From Rhodospirillaceae bacterium (lineage in GTDB: Bacteria; Pseudomonadota; Alphaproteobacteria; GCA-2731375): 64,000 bases of DNA. A program made the position numbers and the translations under genes. Shown one piece after another: positions 42,537-53,165 of the stretch. Within the stretch, counting starts at the first letter, position 1. Each line of letters begins with the position of its first letter. The DNA is taken from positions 1 to 64,000 of the forward strand of contig JABIWH010000044.1 in assembly GCA_018701215.1 (NCBI GenBank), in the 5' to 3' direction. Below the pieces are notes generated by a model. That model was not told where the DNA came from. It ran no database searches and saw only the letters and a list, made by a program, of their open reading frames with translations.

Positions 42537-44252
42537 ATGCGGAAATATTTGCACATAAACCTCGATGATCAATCCACCGAGACCGAGGAGTTGAACGGCG
42601 CGGCGTGCATTCGCGTAGGCCGGCATTTCATTGCCAAAACCCTACTGGACAAGGGTGCGGCGAAGGTCGACCCGCTGTCGCCGGGCAATCCGTTGATCTT
42701 TTCCGCCGGGCCGTTGGCCGGCACCAACTTTTCCAACGCCAACCGCATCTCCGTCGGCTGCAAAAGCCCGCTGACCGGCGGCATCAAGGAAGCCAACGCC
42801 GGCGGCACCTTTGCCTTTGCCCTGGGCCAATGCGAAATTTCCGGCATAACCCTGATGGGCGCCGCGTCGGACTGGGTGATCATCCGCGTCACCAAGGACG
42901 GCAAAATCAGCTTTGACGACGCTACGCCGTTTCTGGGCATGGGCAATATCGAAACCGCGGCCCTGCTGTTCGAAAAATACGGCGACAAGATCTCCATGGG
43001 ACTGTGCAGCCCGGTCGGCGAATACGGCGGCCTGGTTGCCGGCATCTCTTTCCCCGATCCCGAGGGCCGGCCGGTACGGATCGCGGCGCGCGGCGGCGTC
43101 GGCGCGGTGATGGGTAGCAAGAAGGTCAAGGCGATCGTCGTCGACATGAACAAAATGCCTACTTTCCATGACCGCAAGAAGGTCATGGGCGGGGTGCGCG
43201 AATACGGCAAATTGCTGCGCGAGGACAAGGCGATCGAGGCCTTCTCCATGTACGGCACGGCGATGGTCAGCGATCTGACCAACCAGTTGGGCGGCCTGCC
43301 AACACGCAATTTCAGCGACGGGCGGCTGGTCGATGCTTCGGAAGAGACCCTAAAGCTGGGCGGCAGCTATATCCGCGATCTGACCATCGAACGGGGCGGC
43401 GAGCCGACCCATGCCTGCATGCCCGGTTGCATGATCAAATGCTCCAATGTCTATGTGGATGATAAGGGCGAGGAAATGGTCTCGCCGTTGGAGTATGAAT
43501 CCCTTGGCCTGCTGGGCAGCAACTGCGGCCTGAAGGATCCCGATGACGTGGCCCGGACGAACCATCAATGCAACGACCTAGGCATCGATACGATCGAGGT
43601 CGGGGCCATGTTGGGCGTGCTGATGGAGGCCGGCGAAGGCGAATTCGGCGATGCCGATTTCATGCTGGCCGCAATGGACGATATCCGCGCGGGCAACGAA
43701 CGTGGCCGCATCCTGGCCCAGGGCGCCGGCCTGGTTGGCAAACATTATGATGTCGCCCGCGTACCGGTGATCAAGAACCAGGGCATCAGCGCCTATGACC
43801 CCCGCGCCATTGAGGTTACCGGCATCTCCATGATGATGACCGCGCAGGGCGCCGATCATACGACGGGCAACATTCCCGGCCACAAGAGCGCCGATATGAC
43901 GACCGAGGAATTGACCGAGGCCAGCCTGGATATCCAGGAAGATTGCGCGGCGGCGGATTCCCTGGGCCTCTGCCTGTTTGGACGCTCGGTTACCAACGTC
44001 AACCAAGACTTGATCGTCGGCGCCCTCAACGATGCCCACGGCACCAATTTCGACGCCTCCTTCATGAAGGATCTGGGCCGCGAAGCGTTAGAGATGGAAT
44101 GGGAATTCAACCGCCAGGCCGGCTTCACCGAGGACGATGACGAGCTGCCGTCGTTCTTCTACGACGAAAGCCTGGAGCCCACGGGCAAGACCGCCCGCCA
44201 TCACAGTGGTCAGGTGAACCAGCATATGCGCAAGCTGCTGGCGGCTGAATAG
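42537..44252 (+). CDS. Aldehyde:ferredoxin oxidoreductase family protein
   Basis: This 571-residue tungsten/molybdenum bis-pterin [4Fe-4S] enzyme has the AOR N-terminal domain with FSAGPLAGTNFSNANR, the pterin-binding ARGGVGAVMGSKKVKAI and cluster ligands Cys294, Cys298, Cys302 (C-x3-C-x3-C) plus Cys479 in DSLGLC. Typical substrates are aldehydes oxidised with ferredoxin, or the reverse acid reduction; a benzoyl- or crotonyl-type variant is possible. AORs are oxygen-sensitive and unusual in a background of oxidative acyl-CoA catabolism; the FNR-type regulator at 15.7 kb shows that low-oxygen growth is likely. A hairpin follows at 44291. Confidence 0.93.
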   Translation: MRKYLHINLDDQSTETEELNGAACIRVGRHFIAKTLLDKGAAKVDPLSPGNPLIFSAGPLAGTNFSNANRISVGCKSPLTGGIKEANAGGTFAFALGQCEISGITLMGAASDWVIIRVTKDGKISFDDATPFLGMGNIETAALLFEKYGDKISMGLCSPVGEYGGLVAGISFPDPEGRPVRIAARGGVGAVMGSKKVKAIVVDMNKMPTFHDRKKVMGGVREYGKLLREDKAIEAFSMYGTAMVSDLTNQLGGLPTRNFSDGRLVDASEETLKLGGSYIRDLTIERGGEPTHACMPGCMIKCSNVYVDDKGEEMVSPLEYESLGLLGSNCGLKDPDDVARTNHQCNDLGIDTIEVGAMLGVLMEAGEGEFGDADFMLAAMDDIRAGNERGRILAQGAGLVGKHYDVARVPVIKNQGISAYDPRAIEVTGISMMMTAQGADHTTGNIPGHKSADMTTEELTEASLDIQEDCAAADSLGLCLFGRSVTNVNQDLIVGALNDAHGTNFDASFMKDLGREALEMEWEFNRQAGFTEDDDELPSFFYDESLEPTGKTARHHSGQVNQHMRKLLAAE

Positions 44253-44290
44253 AGCGCGCAGGCGCTTTAATCAGGCGGCAATTGTAGATG

Positions 44291-44311
44291 GGGGCGGCCA
44301 GGTGCCGCCCC
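44291..44311 (+). terminator. Hairpin after the AOR gene
   Basis: GGGGCGGC-CAGGT-GCCGCCCC is a perfect 8-bp stem with a 5-base loop, 39 bases past the AOR stop, followed by a T/G-mixed run (TAGTTGTTG). Probably a terminator; the T-tract is weak. Confidence 0.45.
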
Positions 44312-44440
44312 TAGTTGTTGTGGCGCGGCTTGGTGCCAGCCTTGATTTCCTTCAACATTCCGCGACTCATACCTTGCCAATTCTTCTCCGCTGGTCTTAC
44401 ATGCGCCGGCAAGATTAAACAATCAGGGGGAAATTTCAGC

Positions 44441-45052
44441 ATGAAATTGTACAATTCCATCGGCCCGAATCCGCGCGTTGTCCGCATGTTCATGGCCGAA
44501 AAGGGCATTGATCTGCCCATGGACGATGTTGATATCGTCGCCGGCGTAAACCGCCAATCTGACTATCTACAGCTAAATCCATCCGGACAATGTCCGGCGC
44601 TAGAGCTTGACGACGGCAGTATTCTGGCCGAAATCACGGCGATCTGCGAATATCTCGAGGACCGCTATCCTGAACCGCCGCTGGTCGGCGCCACGGCGGA
44701 GGAGAAGGCGGAAACCCGCATGTGGACCCGGCGCATTGATCTGAACATCTGCGAGCCCATGGGCAATGGCTTCCGCTATTCCACCGGTCTGAAGATGTTT
44801 CAAGACCGCGTGCGCTGCATGCCCCAGGCGGCGGATGACTTAAAGGCGGCGACCCAGGACAAATTGCAGTGGCTGGATCAACAGATGGCGGGCAAAAGCT
44901 TTGTCGTGGGCGAACGGTTGACCCTGGCCGACATTCTGCTGTTCGGCTTCCTCGATTTCTTTGCCGGCGTGGATCAACCCATTGATCAATCGCTGGCGAA
45001 TATCACCGCCTGGCACGCACGCATGCAAGCCCGGCCCAGCGCCACGGCCTGA
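44441..45052 (+). CDS. Glutathione S-transferase family protein
   Basis: This 203-residue GST fold starts at ATG 44441 (MKLYNSIGPNPRVVRMF, with CAGGGGG upstream); 42 earlier codons are dropped. The thioredoxin-like N-terminal domain (to ~80) has the substrate-binding NPSGQCPALELDDGSILAE (cis-proline after Gly-Gln-Cys). The all-helical C-terminal domain includes SFVVGERLTLADILLFGFLDF. It likely conjugates or isomerises glutathione adducts. It starts 188 bases after AOR, followed after 66 bases by the flavin reductase-like gene. Confidence 0.92.
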   Translation: MKLYNSIGPNPRVVRMFMAEKGIDLPMDDVDIVAGVNRQSDYLQLNPSGQCPALELDDGSILAEITAICEYLEDRYPEPPLVGATAEEKAETRMWTRRIDLNICEPMGNGFRYSTGLKMFQDRVRCMPQAADDLKAATQDKLQWLDQQMAGKSFVVGERLTLADILLFGFLDFFAGVDQPIDQSLANITAWHARMQARPSATA

Positions 45053-45118
45053 TAACCGCGCGCCCATAGTGACGCCAAGAATACCAATTGAAAAACAATT
45101 CCAGCAAAGGAACAATCC

Positions 45119-45619
45119 ATGGACGACGACGCAAAAAAAACAGCCCTGCGCATGATTCCCTACGGCATCTATGTGATGACGGCGGAAAACGACGGTGAAG
45201 TCGCCGCCGCCACGGTCAACTGGGTAACGCAGACCTCTTTCGCGCCGCCCCTGGTCGTGGTTGGTGCAAAAGCGGACTCGGGCGCCTACACCATCGCCAA
45301 GGCGGCCGGGAACTTCACCCTGAACATGCTGGGCAAGGGACAGCAGGGCATGGCCTTTGGCTTTTTCAAGCCCGCCACCCGCGACGGCAACACGGTCAGC
45401 GGCGAGCCCTTTCAGATGGGCGGCAACGGCGCCCCCATTCTGGATAACGCCATCGCTTCGGTGCAATGCAAGATCGTCGAGATCGTCGAACAGGGCGATC
45501 ACCACATCCTGATTGGCGAAGTGGTTGACGCCAATGTCGCCAAGGCGCCCGAAGGCCGCGCCGATGAAGCCATCCTTGAGATGAAGGAGCTAGGCGACAA
45601 CGTTTTCTACGGCGGCTAG
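45119..45619 (+). CDS. Flavin reductase / flavoredoxin-like protein
   Basis: This 166-residue FMN-binding split-barrel protein has TVNWVTQTSFAPPLVVVG followed by NFTLNMLGKGQQGMAF. The family supplies reduced flavin to monooxygenases, or acts as a flavoredoxin. The terminal half holds PILDNAIASVQCKIVEIVEQGDHHILIGEV. Near AOR and GST it may work in the same catabolic unit, but this is inference. Confidence 0.88.
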   Translation: MDDDAKKTALRMIPYGIYVMTAENDGEVAAATVNWVTQTSFAPPLVVVGAKADSGAYTIAKAAGNFTLNMLGKGQQGMAFGFFKPATRDGNTVSGEPFQMGGNGAPILDNAIASVQCKIVEIVEQGDHHILIGEVVDANVAKAPEGRADEAILEMKELGDNVFYGG

Positions 45620-45741
45620 GGCGTTCTAGCGTTTGGACTACTCGCCCGCTCCCCCGTCGCCGCCACCCACAGGGTACCATTAATGGCTGGCCAGGACGGG
45701 CGCGCGGACGGCCCGGTGATGCGACGAATATCGAACATGCC

Positions 45742-46005
45742 TTAATGCAGTATTTTATCTGCGTCCAGGTGGCGAAACCGTGATGGCGTGATCAGTTTGG
45801 CCGAGGCGACACGGACCGAATGCAACGGGCCGTCCAGGTGTTTTTCCCAGAACGCAAGGAATTCATGCAGGCGGGGAAAACGCGGCGCCAGATCATATTC
45901 CTGCCATAAATAGGTCTGCAACAAGGCCGGCCAATCCGGTAGCCGATAGGTGATTTCCGCCGTCGTCAGACGATAACCGTCCAGCTGCGTCTTTATCGTG
46001 GCCAT
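45742..46005 (-). CDS. Usg family protein
   Basis: This 87-residue conserved alphaproteobacterial protein matches the pattern RLTTAEITYRLPDWPALLQT and LAPRFPRLHEFLAFWEKHLDG, then HSVRVASA. Usg proteins are often found near trp or heat-shock genes; their biochemical role is unknown. AAGGAG lies seven bases before ATG. It is divergent from groES across 301 bases. Confidence 0.85.
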   Translation of the reverse strand: MATIKTQLDGYRLTTAEITYRLPDWPALLQTYLWQEYDLAPRFPRLHEFLAFWEKHLDGPLHSVRVASAKLITPSRFRHLDADKILH

Positions 46006-46165
46006 GATGTTGCTCCTTTTTTGCTCATCGAACCACCTCTTCTATGTTTCACATAATCCCACAAAGATCTTAACGGTCCGTTGAAAGTTGTGCAAATTCA
46101 AAGGCTTGGCACTCACCAGGCAAGGTGGCTAACAGATTTTATTGAACAGAGAGAAAAAGAAGTAC

Positions 46166-46194
46166 TTGAACCTGGAGCCCGCCTCGCCTAAATC
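46166..46194 (+). promoter_or_regulatory. groE promoter
   Basis: TTGAAC (46166-46171) and TAAATC (46189-46194), spaced 17 bases. The preceding C gives CTTGAA, and CCTAAAT is close to the heat-shock sigma -10 CCCATTT, so RpoH could also read it. The start would fall near 46201, inside the CIRCE element. Confidence 0.6.
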
Positions 46195-46195
46195 A

Positions 46196-46222
46196 CTGGC
46201 ACTCGCCGCCATAGAGTGCTAG
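46196..46222. promoter_or_regulatory. CIRCE operator (HrcA site)
   Basis: CTGGCACTC, nine bases, GAGTGCTAG: the right half matches the CIRCE consensus at eight of nine bases, the left half somewhat less (six to seven of nine). It sits over the predicted transcription start, the position where HrcA represses groESL in most bacteria. Confidence 0.85.
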
Positions 46223-46306
46223 CAAGCGCCCTTGGCGGCTGAAATTAGCGAAACCGCTATCGATTAAACCCTATTTTTTGCAACCTACAGCGACTGTGAG
46301 GACTCC

Positions 46307-46645
46307 ATGAAGCTTCGTCCGCTGAACGACCGCGTGCTGATCAAGCGCGCCGATGAGGACACCAAAACCGCCGGCGGTATTATCATTCCCGATACGGCAC
46401 AGGAAAAACCAATGCAGGGCATCATCATGGGCGTCGGCCCTGGCGCCCGCGATGAAAAGGGCGAGCGCGTTGCCCTCACCGTCAAGAACGGTGATCGCGT
46501 ACTGTTCGGCAAATGGTCCGGCACCGAGGTGACCTTGGACGGCCAAGAACTGCTGATTATGAATGAATCCGACATCATGGCCGTGCTTGAGGAGAAATCC
46601 GCCAAGCCCGCCAAGAAGGCGAAAAAAGGCAAAAAGGCAGCTTAA
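46307..46645 (+). CDS. groES: Co-chaperonin GroES
   Basis: This 112-residue protein caps the GroEL ring. The core MKLRPLNDRVLIKRADEDTK, with mobile loop TAGGIIIPDTAQEKPM and SGTEVTLDGQELLIMNESDI, is standard. After residue ~97 an additional lysine/alanine-rich tail (SAKPAKKAKKGKKAA) extends the usual ~95-97 residues, which is unusual. The stop codon lies in a 9-bp hairpin that bridges to groEL. Confidence 0.97.
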   Translation: MKLRPLNDRVLIKRADEDTKTAGGIIIPDTAQEKPMQGIIMGVGPGARDEKGERVALTVKNGDRVLFGKWSGTEVTLDGQELLIMNESDIMAVLEEKSAKPAKKAKKGKKAA

Positions 46646-46656
46646 AGGCTGCCTTT
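46633..46656 (+). promoter_or_regulatory. groES-groEL intercistronic hairpin
   Basis: AAAGGCAGC (46633-46641) and GCTGCCTTT (46648-46656) form a 9-bp stem around the groES stop codon, followed by TGTTCCTTTT. It may act as an attenuator or mRNA processing/stability element setting the GroES:GroEL ratio. Confidence 0.6.
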
Positions 46657-46705
46657 GTTCCTTTTACCCACTGCCTGATACCAATTTAGAAGGAGGCCAA
46701 AAAGC

Positions 46706-48391
<1,686 letters not shown>

Positions 48392-48427
48392 GCCACTCGC
48401 CAATACGCACATAACCCTAAAGATCAG

Positions 48428-48459
48428 GGGGTCGCGCCAGTCCGGCGCGGCCCCTTTTT
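48428..48459 (+). terminator. groEL intrinsic terminator
   Basis: GGGGTCGCGCC-agtcc-GGCGCGGCCCC, an 11-bp stem with one wobble pair, followed by TTTTTC. A textbook rho-independent terminator 37 bases after groEL. Confidence 0.9.
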
Positions 48460-48470
48460 CTTGCCTCTAT

Positions 48471-48589
48471 GTAGCGCAATTTTCAATTAATCGGAGCCGC
48501 CACCGTAGTATATTTGGCGCGACGTAAGTAATTGGTTCAATTGCTCGATTCTTAAGAGTCTGAGCGCATTTTCTTCGAATGCGCTCTAG
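48471..48589 (-). repeat. 119-bp dispersed repeat, copy B (inverted)
   Basis: Its reverse complement matches 17797-17915 along the entire length with about 11 differences. On the minus strand it starts CTAGAGCGCATT and ends GCGCTAC. Hairpin GAGCGCATT/AATGCGCTC and palindrome TCTTAAGA are preserved. It overlaps the last 12 codons of the adenylate cyclase gene and supplies its TAA stop. The groEL terminator lies 12 bases away on the other side. Confidence 0.85.
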
Positions 48590-50318
48590 GCGCCTTGACC
48601 CGGACGCGGCCGCCGCGGCGGCGCGGTTTGGCGGCGCCCGCCTCGGTCTGGGGCAGATCGCGGGCATCGGCGATCAAATGCACGGCCATTGCCTCCGCCC
48701 GGCCCCGTACGGTGACCTCGCGCACCTCGAAGGCCGAAAGATCGGCACCGGCGCGCGCCGCGACAAAATCGGAAATCACCGCCTGTACCGCAAATTCCTT
48801 GGTCATGGTTTCCAGGCGGGACGCGGTATTGACCGTATCGCCAATGGCGGTGACCGTCGTGGCCGCGCCATAGCCCATTTCGCCGACGATGGCCGGGCCG
48901 GCGTGGATACCAATACCCATGCGTAGGGGCTGCTCCAGGTCGTGGCGCAGTTGATGGTTCAGATGCTCCAACGCCTGGGCCATGCCCGCTGCCGCTGCCA
49001 GGGCCTGGCGGCAGCCTGTTTCCAAATCCGACTGCACGCCAAACAACGCCATGACGCCGTCGCCGATGAATTTGTCCAGATGCCCGCCGGCGGCTTCAAC
49101 CGCCTGGCCCATGCCGCGAAAGTACTGGTTCAGGGCGAAGACCACATCATAGGGCAGCTTGCTCTCGGAAAACTGCGTGAACGATCGCAGATCGGCGAAC
49201 AGCACCGCGATCTCCCGCTCGCTGCCTTGTAAATAGTTGGGCCGGGGCGCGCCGCTTTGCACCGCGACATTGGGCGGCAGCAGGGGTACCACGGCGACAT
49301 CGGCCACGGGCCGCAACTGGCAGGCCAAGCGGACGCTGTCCGGCGCGCCGACGCGGGCCAGGACTTTTCGTTCGTCGTCGCCGGCGCCGGGCAGGGCGCT
49401 CAGACCATCGGCGATACGGACCCGGCAGGTGGAGCAGCGGCCCCGGCCGCCGCAGACCGAGGCATGGGCGATACCGGCCAGGCGCGAGGCGTCCAGCACG
49501 CTCAACCCCGGCTCCACCGCGACTTCCTGGCCGTCGGGATAGGCAATGGTGATGCGGGCACCGCGCCGGGCCAACAGATGCCGCAGCCATCGGCCCAGCA
49601 ACAACAACGCCAAGACCACGGCGACGCCGATCTGAACATAGTCGGCGGTGCCGAAGGCAAAGCCTTTCAATTCAGCAATAGGCACGCTGAACTTGAAGGA
49701 CGCAATCGCCGCGTTCATCCAGGCCTGATCCCGCGCCAACAGGGCGATCTGCTTGCCCACGCCCGCATAACCCGAGAGTGCGAGGGCCGGCAGCAAAAGC
49801 GCGCTAACGAACAGCCAGACGCGGGCGCGGTCATACCAGGGCTTCAAGCGCAGCCAATGGTGCATGCCGAGGCAGCCGTGGCCCCAAACAATCAACACGG
49901 CCGCGGCGGTGGTCCAGCCATACAACGGCTCAAAGACCCAAATACTTATGATCTCGTAAAGATAGCTGTCATTGATGCCAAAGAGCTCATGCAGGCCCCG
50001 GGTCGCCAGGATATGCACCGAAAGAAGAAAAGGGATGCACAGGGCCAGCACGATTTGCACTGCCTCGGATCGCGACATACGCAAGGTGCGCCGCCGCCAG
50101 ATCGCCAGCAAGGCGGTCAGGATATGCAGTAGCATGGCGCCATAAAGCAGTATTGTCGCCGGCCAGTTGCGCCAGATGGCGGTGAAGACCTCGCGGCCCG
50201 CCTCCATCGCCTGCAGGGAAATATTGCCCAAGGCATGGTTGATGAAATGCATGCAGACGAATGTGAACAGGACCAGACCGCTGCCCAGTCTTAGATTACG
50301 CGTCAAACCCGTGCCCAT
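48552..50318 (-). CDS. Redox-type adenylate cyclase (CyaC-like)
   Basis: This 588-residue protein has an N-terminal membrane anchor with about six helices (1-245), similar to the succinate dehydrogenase cytochrome b type, with His24, His28, His65, His102, His147 and His153/154 as candidate heme ligands. A plant-type [2Fe-2S] ferredoxin domain follows, with Cys289, Cys295, Cys298 and Cys333. The C-terminal class III cyclase (~370-555) has metal Asp in VLFADLRSF and FIGDGVMALFG and a transition-state pair in IGDTVNTASRLE. This matches CyaC of Sinorhizobium meliloti, a quinone-responsive diheme cyclase. The last 12 residues (PRAHSKKMRSDS) and the stop come from dispersed repeat copy B. Confidence 0.88.
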   Translation of the reverse strand: MGTGLTRNLRLGSGLVLFTFVCMHFINHALGNISLQAMEAGREVFTAIWRNWPATILLYGAMLLHILTALLAIWRRRTLRMSRSEAVQIVLALCIPFLLSVHILATRGLHELFGINDSYLYEIISIWVFEPLYGWTTAAAVLIVWGHGCLGMHHWLRLKPWYDRARVWLFVSALLLPALALSGYAGVGKQIALLARDQAWMNAAIASFKFSVPIAELKGFAFGTADYVQIGVAVVLALLLLGRWLRHLLARRGARITIAYPDGQEVAVEPGLSVLDASRLAGIAHASVCGGRGRCSTCRVRIADGLSALPGAGDDERKVLARVGAPDSVRLACQLRPVADVAVVPLLPPNVAVQSGAPRPNYLQGSEREIAVLFADLRSFTQFSESKLPYDVVFALNQYFRGMGQAVEAAGGHLDKFIGDGVMALFGVQSDLETGCRQALAAAAGMAQALEHLNHQLRHDLEQPLRMGIGIHAGPAIVGEMGYGAATTVTAIGDTVNTASRLETMTKEFAVQAVISDFVAARAGADLSAFEVREVTVRGRAEAMAVHLIADARDLPQTEAGAAKPRRRGGRVRVKAPRAHSKKMRSDS

Positions 50319-50336
50319 TTTTCCCCGCGAGAATTC

Positions 50337-53165
50337 CTAATGCGCTTCGTCCCAATTATCGCCGACCCCGGCGTCGACAACCAAGGGCACGGATAGATGC
50401 GCCGCGCCTTCCATGACCCGCTTGGCCACCGCAACCGTTTCCTCGACCTCCCCCCCGGGCACCTCGAAGATTAGTTCATCGTGGACCTGCAACAGCATGG
50501 TGGCGTTCAGCTTTGCCGCCGCCAGGGCAGCCGGCATGGCGACCATGGCCCGGCGGATCACGTCCGCCGCCGAGCCTTGAATGGGCGCATTGATGGCGGC
50601 CCGTTCGTGAAAGCCGCGCCGCGCGCCGTTTTTGTCGTTGATGCCTGGCATATGCACCCGGCGGCCATGGATGGTTTCCACATAGCCGAGCTCGCGGCAA
50701 CTTTCCTTGGTCTTCTCCATATAGTCGCGGATACCGGGGTAGCGTTCGAAATAGGCGTTGATGTAATCCTGGGCCTCACCCCGGGCGATGCCCAGATTAT
50801 TGGCCAGGCCAAAGGCGGAAATGCCATAGATGATGCCGAAATTGATTGCCTTGGCCCGGCGCCGGATCATCGGGTCCATATCCTCGATGGGCAGATCAAA
50901 AACCTGCGCCGCGGTCATGGCGTGGATATCCAGGCCATCGTGAAAGGCCTGCCGCAGGGCGGTGATATCGGCGATATGGGCCAGAATGCGCAATTCGATC
51001 TGAGAGTAATCCGCGCTCAACAGTTTATGCCCGGGCGCGGCGATAAAGGCCTTGCGGATGCGCCGGCCTTCCTCGGTACGGACGGGAATATTCTGCAGGT
51101 TCGGATCGGTGGAGGCCAGACGTCCGGTCGATGTGGCGGCCATGGCATACGAGGTATGGACCCGGCCCGTGACCCCGTTGATCTGGTTTTGCAGGGCATC
51201 GGTATAGGTGCTTTTCAACTTCGCCAGCTGGCGGTATTCCAATACGCGGACGGGCAGATCATGGCCTTGCGCAGCCAGGCCTTCCAGAACATCCGCCCCG
51301 GTGCCATAGGCCCCGGTCTTGGTCTTCTTACCGCCGGGTATGGACATTTTATCGAACAGGATTTCGCCCAGCTGTTTCGGCGAATTGACGTTGAAGGCCT
51401 CGCCGGCCAGCTCGTGGATCTGTCCTTCCAAGGTAACGATCCGGCCGGCGAAGTCGGCGGACAGCCGCGCCAGCTCGGCCCGGTCGACCAGAATACCGGC
51501 CTGCTCCATATCCACCAGCACCGGCACTAGGGGCCGTTCAAGGGTTTCATAGACCGTGGTCTTGCGCGCGCTCAGCAATTGCGGTTTCAGGTGCCGGTAC
51601 AGGCGCAGGGTCAGGTCCGCATCCTCGGCCGCGTACTCCACCGCCTTCTCCAAAGGCACCTGATCAAAGGTGATCCGGGCCTTGCCGCTGCCGGCCACTT
51701 CCTTGAACGGGATCGGCGCGATATCCAGATGTAGTTTGGACAGCTCGTCCATGCCATGGCCGTGCATACCGCCTTCCGTCACGTAGGACAGCAACATGGT
51801 GTCGTCAAACGGCGTGATTTCAATGTCATAGCGGCGCAAGACCAGCATATCGTACTTCAGGTTCTGCCCGACTTTCAGCACCGATGGATCCGCCAGCAGG
51901 GGGCGCAGCAGATCCAGGGCCTGATCCAACGGGATCTGTTCGGGTGCCGTATCCTTCGTGCCGCCCAAATCCAGCTCGCCTTCGGGCCCCGGGCCCTTGT
52001 GGCCCAGGGGAATGTAGCAAGCCTGGCCCGGCGTCACCGAGAGCGAGACCCCCACCAGATCCGCCGCCATGGCGTCCAGGGAGGTGGTTTCCGTATCCAC
52101 CGCCACCACGCCGGCGGTCCGCGCCCGTTCTATCCATGGCTCTAGATCAGCGAGACTTTGGATGCATTGATAATCCAGTTCCGCCGCCGCCTCGGCCGCA
52201 GCCGGCACTGCAATGCTGGGTATCTCGCCGCCCAAGCGTTGGGCGATGCGCCCGGCCAGGCGCTCCAAACCCATCTCGGCCATGAAGCCCAGCAATATGT
52301 CTGCCTCCGGCTCGCGCAGGTTCAGATCATCCAGACTTTGCTCAACCGGGACATCATCCTTCAAGGTCACCAATTCCCGGCTGACCCGGGCCAGATCGGC
52401 ATGTTCGATCAAGCTCTGCCGCCGTTTCGGTTGCTTGATTTCCTCGGCTCGCGCCAACACTCCATCCAGGTCGCCATATTCGTTGATCAACAATGCGGCG
52501 GTCTTGACGCCGATGCCGGGCACGCCGGGCACGTTGTCCGTGGCATCGCCGCACAGCGCCTGCACATCGATGACTTTGTCGGGGCCGACACCAAATTTCT
52601 CATGCACCTCGTCCGGGCCGATCCGGCGCTGCTTCATGGGGTCGTGCATGACCACGCCGCCACCGACCAACTGCATCAGATCCTTGTCGGAACTGACGAT
52701 GGTGACCTGCATGCCGGCCTCCCTGGCCTGGCGGGCATAGGTGGCGATGATATCATCCGCCTCGAACCCCGGCATTTCGATGGTCGCCAGATTGAAGGCC
52801 TCGCTGGCCCGTTTGACCAACGGAAACTGCGGTACCAGGTCTTCCGGCGCCGGCGGACGGTGGGCCTTGTATTCAGGATAAATGTCGTTGCGGAAAGTCT
52901 TGCGCGCGGCATCAAAGATCACCGCGAAATAATCCGCTTCGCCGTCTTCGCGCACATCGTCCACCAGTTTGGACAGCATATTGCAAAAGCCAGAAACGGC
53001 GCCGATGGGCAGTCCATCACTCTTACGGGTCAGCGGCGGCAGGGCATGATAGGCGCGGAAGATATAGGCGGAGCCATCGACCAGATAAAGATGACCGGGT
53101 TGCCCGCCGCCCGCCCCGTATTTGCTGGAGGACTGGGTGGAGGTATTGCTGTTTTGCTCGCTCAT
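50337..53165 (-). CDS. polA: DNA polymerase I
   Basis: This 942-residue enzyme removes RNA primers and fills repair gaps. After a short polar N-terminus, the 5'-nuclease begins at LYLVDGSAYIFRAYHALPPL. The 3'-5' proofreading domain has the exonuclease motif AVDTETTSLDAM. The polymerase has motif A ADYSQIELRILAH, motif B RRRAKAINFGIIYG and motif C LQVHDELIFEV. All three activities look intact. It starts 18 bases before the cyclase gene on the same strand; the region upstream holds a small-RNA candidate on the opposite strand. Confidence 0.98.
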   Translation of the reverse strand: MSEQNSNTSTQSSSKYGAGGGQPGHLYLVDGSAYIFRAYHALPPLTRKSDGLPIGAVSGFCNMLSKLVDDVREDGEADYFAVIFDAARKTFRNDIYPEYKAHRPPAPEDLVPQFPLVKRASEAFNLATIEMPGFEADDIIATYARQAREAGMQVTIVSSDKDLMQLVGGGVVMHDPMKQRRIGPDEVHEKFGVGPDKVIDVQALCGDATDNVPGVPGIGVKTAALLINEYGDLDGVLARAEEIKQPKRRQSLIEHADLARVSRELVTLKDDVPVEQSLDDLNLREPEADILLGFMAEMGLERLAGRIAQRLGGEIPSIAVPAAAEAAAELDYQCIQSLADLEPWIERARTAGVVAVDTETTSLDAMAADLVGVSLSVTPGQACYIPLGHKGPGPEGELDLGGTKDTAPEQIPLDQALDLLRPLLADPSVLKVGQNLKYDMLVLRRYDIEITPFDDTMLLSYVTEGGMHGHGMDELSKLHLDIAPIPFKEVAGSGKARITFDQVPLEKAVEYAAEDADLTLRLYRHLKPQLLSARKTTVYETLERPLVPVLVDMEQAGILVDRAELARLSADFAGRIVTLEGQIHELAGEAFNVNSPKQLGEILFDKMSIPGGKKTKTGAYGTGADVLEGLAAQGHDLPVRVLEYRQLAKLKSTYTDALQNQINGVTGRVHTSYAMAATSTGRLASTDPNLQNIPVRTEEGRRIRKAFIAAPGHKLLSADYSQIELRILAHIADITALRQAFHDGLDIHAMTAAQVFDLPIEDMDPMIRRRAKAINFGIIYGISAFGLANNLGIARGEAQDYINAYFERYPGIRDYMEKTKESCRELGYVETIHGRRVHMPGINDKNGARRGFHERAAINAPIQGSAADVIRRAMVAMPAALAAAKLNATMLLQVHDELIFEVPGGEVEETVAVAKRVMEGAAHLSVPLVVDAGVGDNWDEAH

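Larger units (their letters stand above)
46006..46306. other. Divergent usg-groES control region
   Basis: This 301-base region contains the groE promoter and a CIRCE operator (listed separately). A second GGCACTC-like half-site occurs near 46110. Nothing else coding. Confidence 0.6.
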
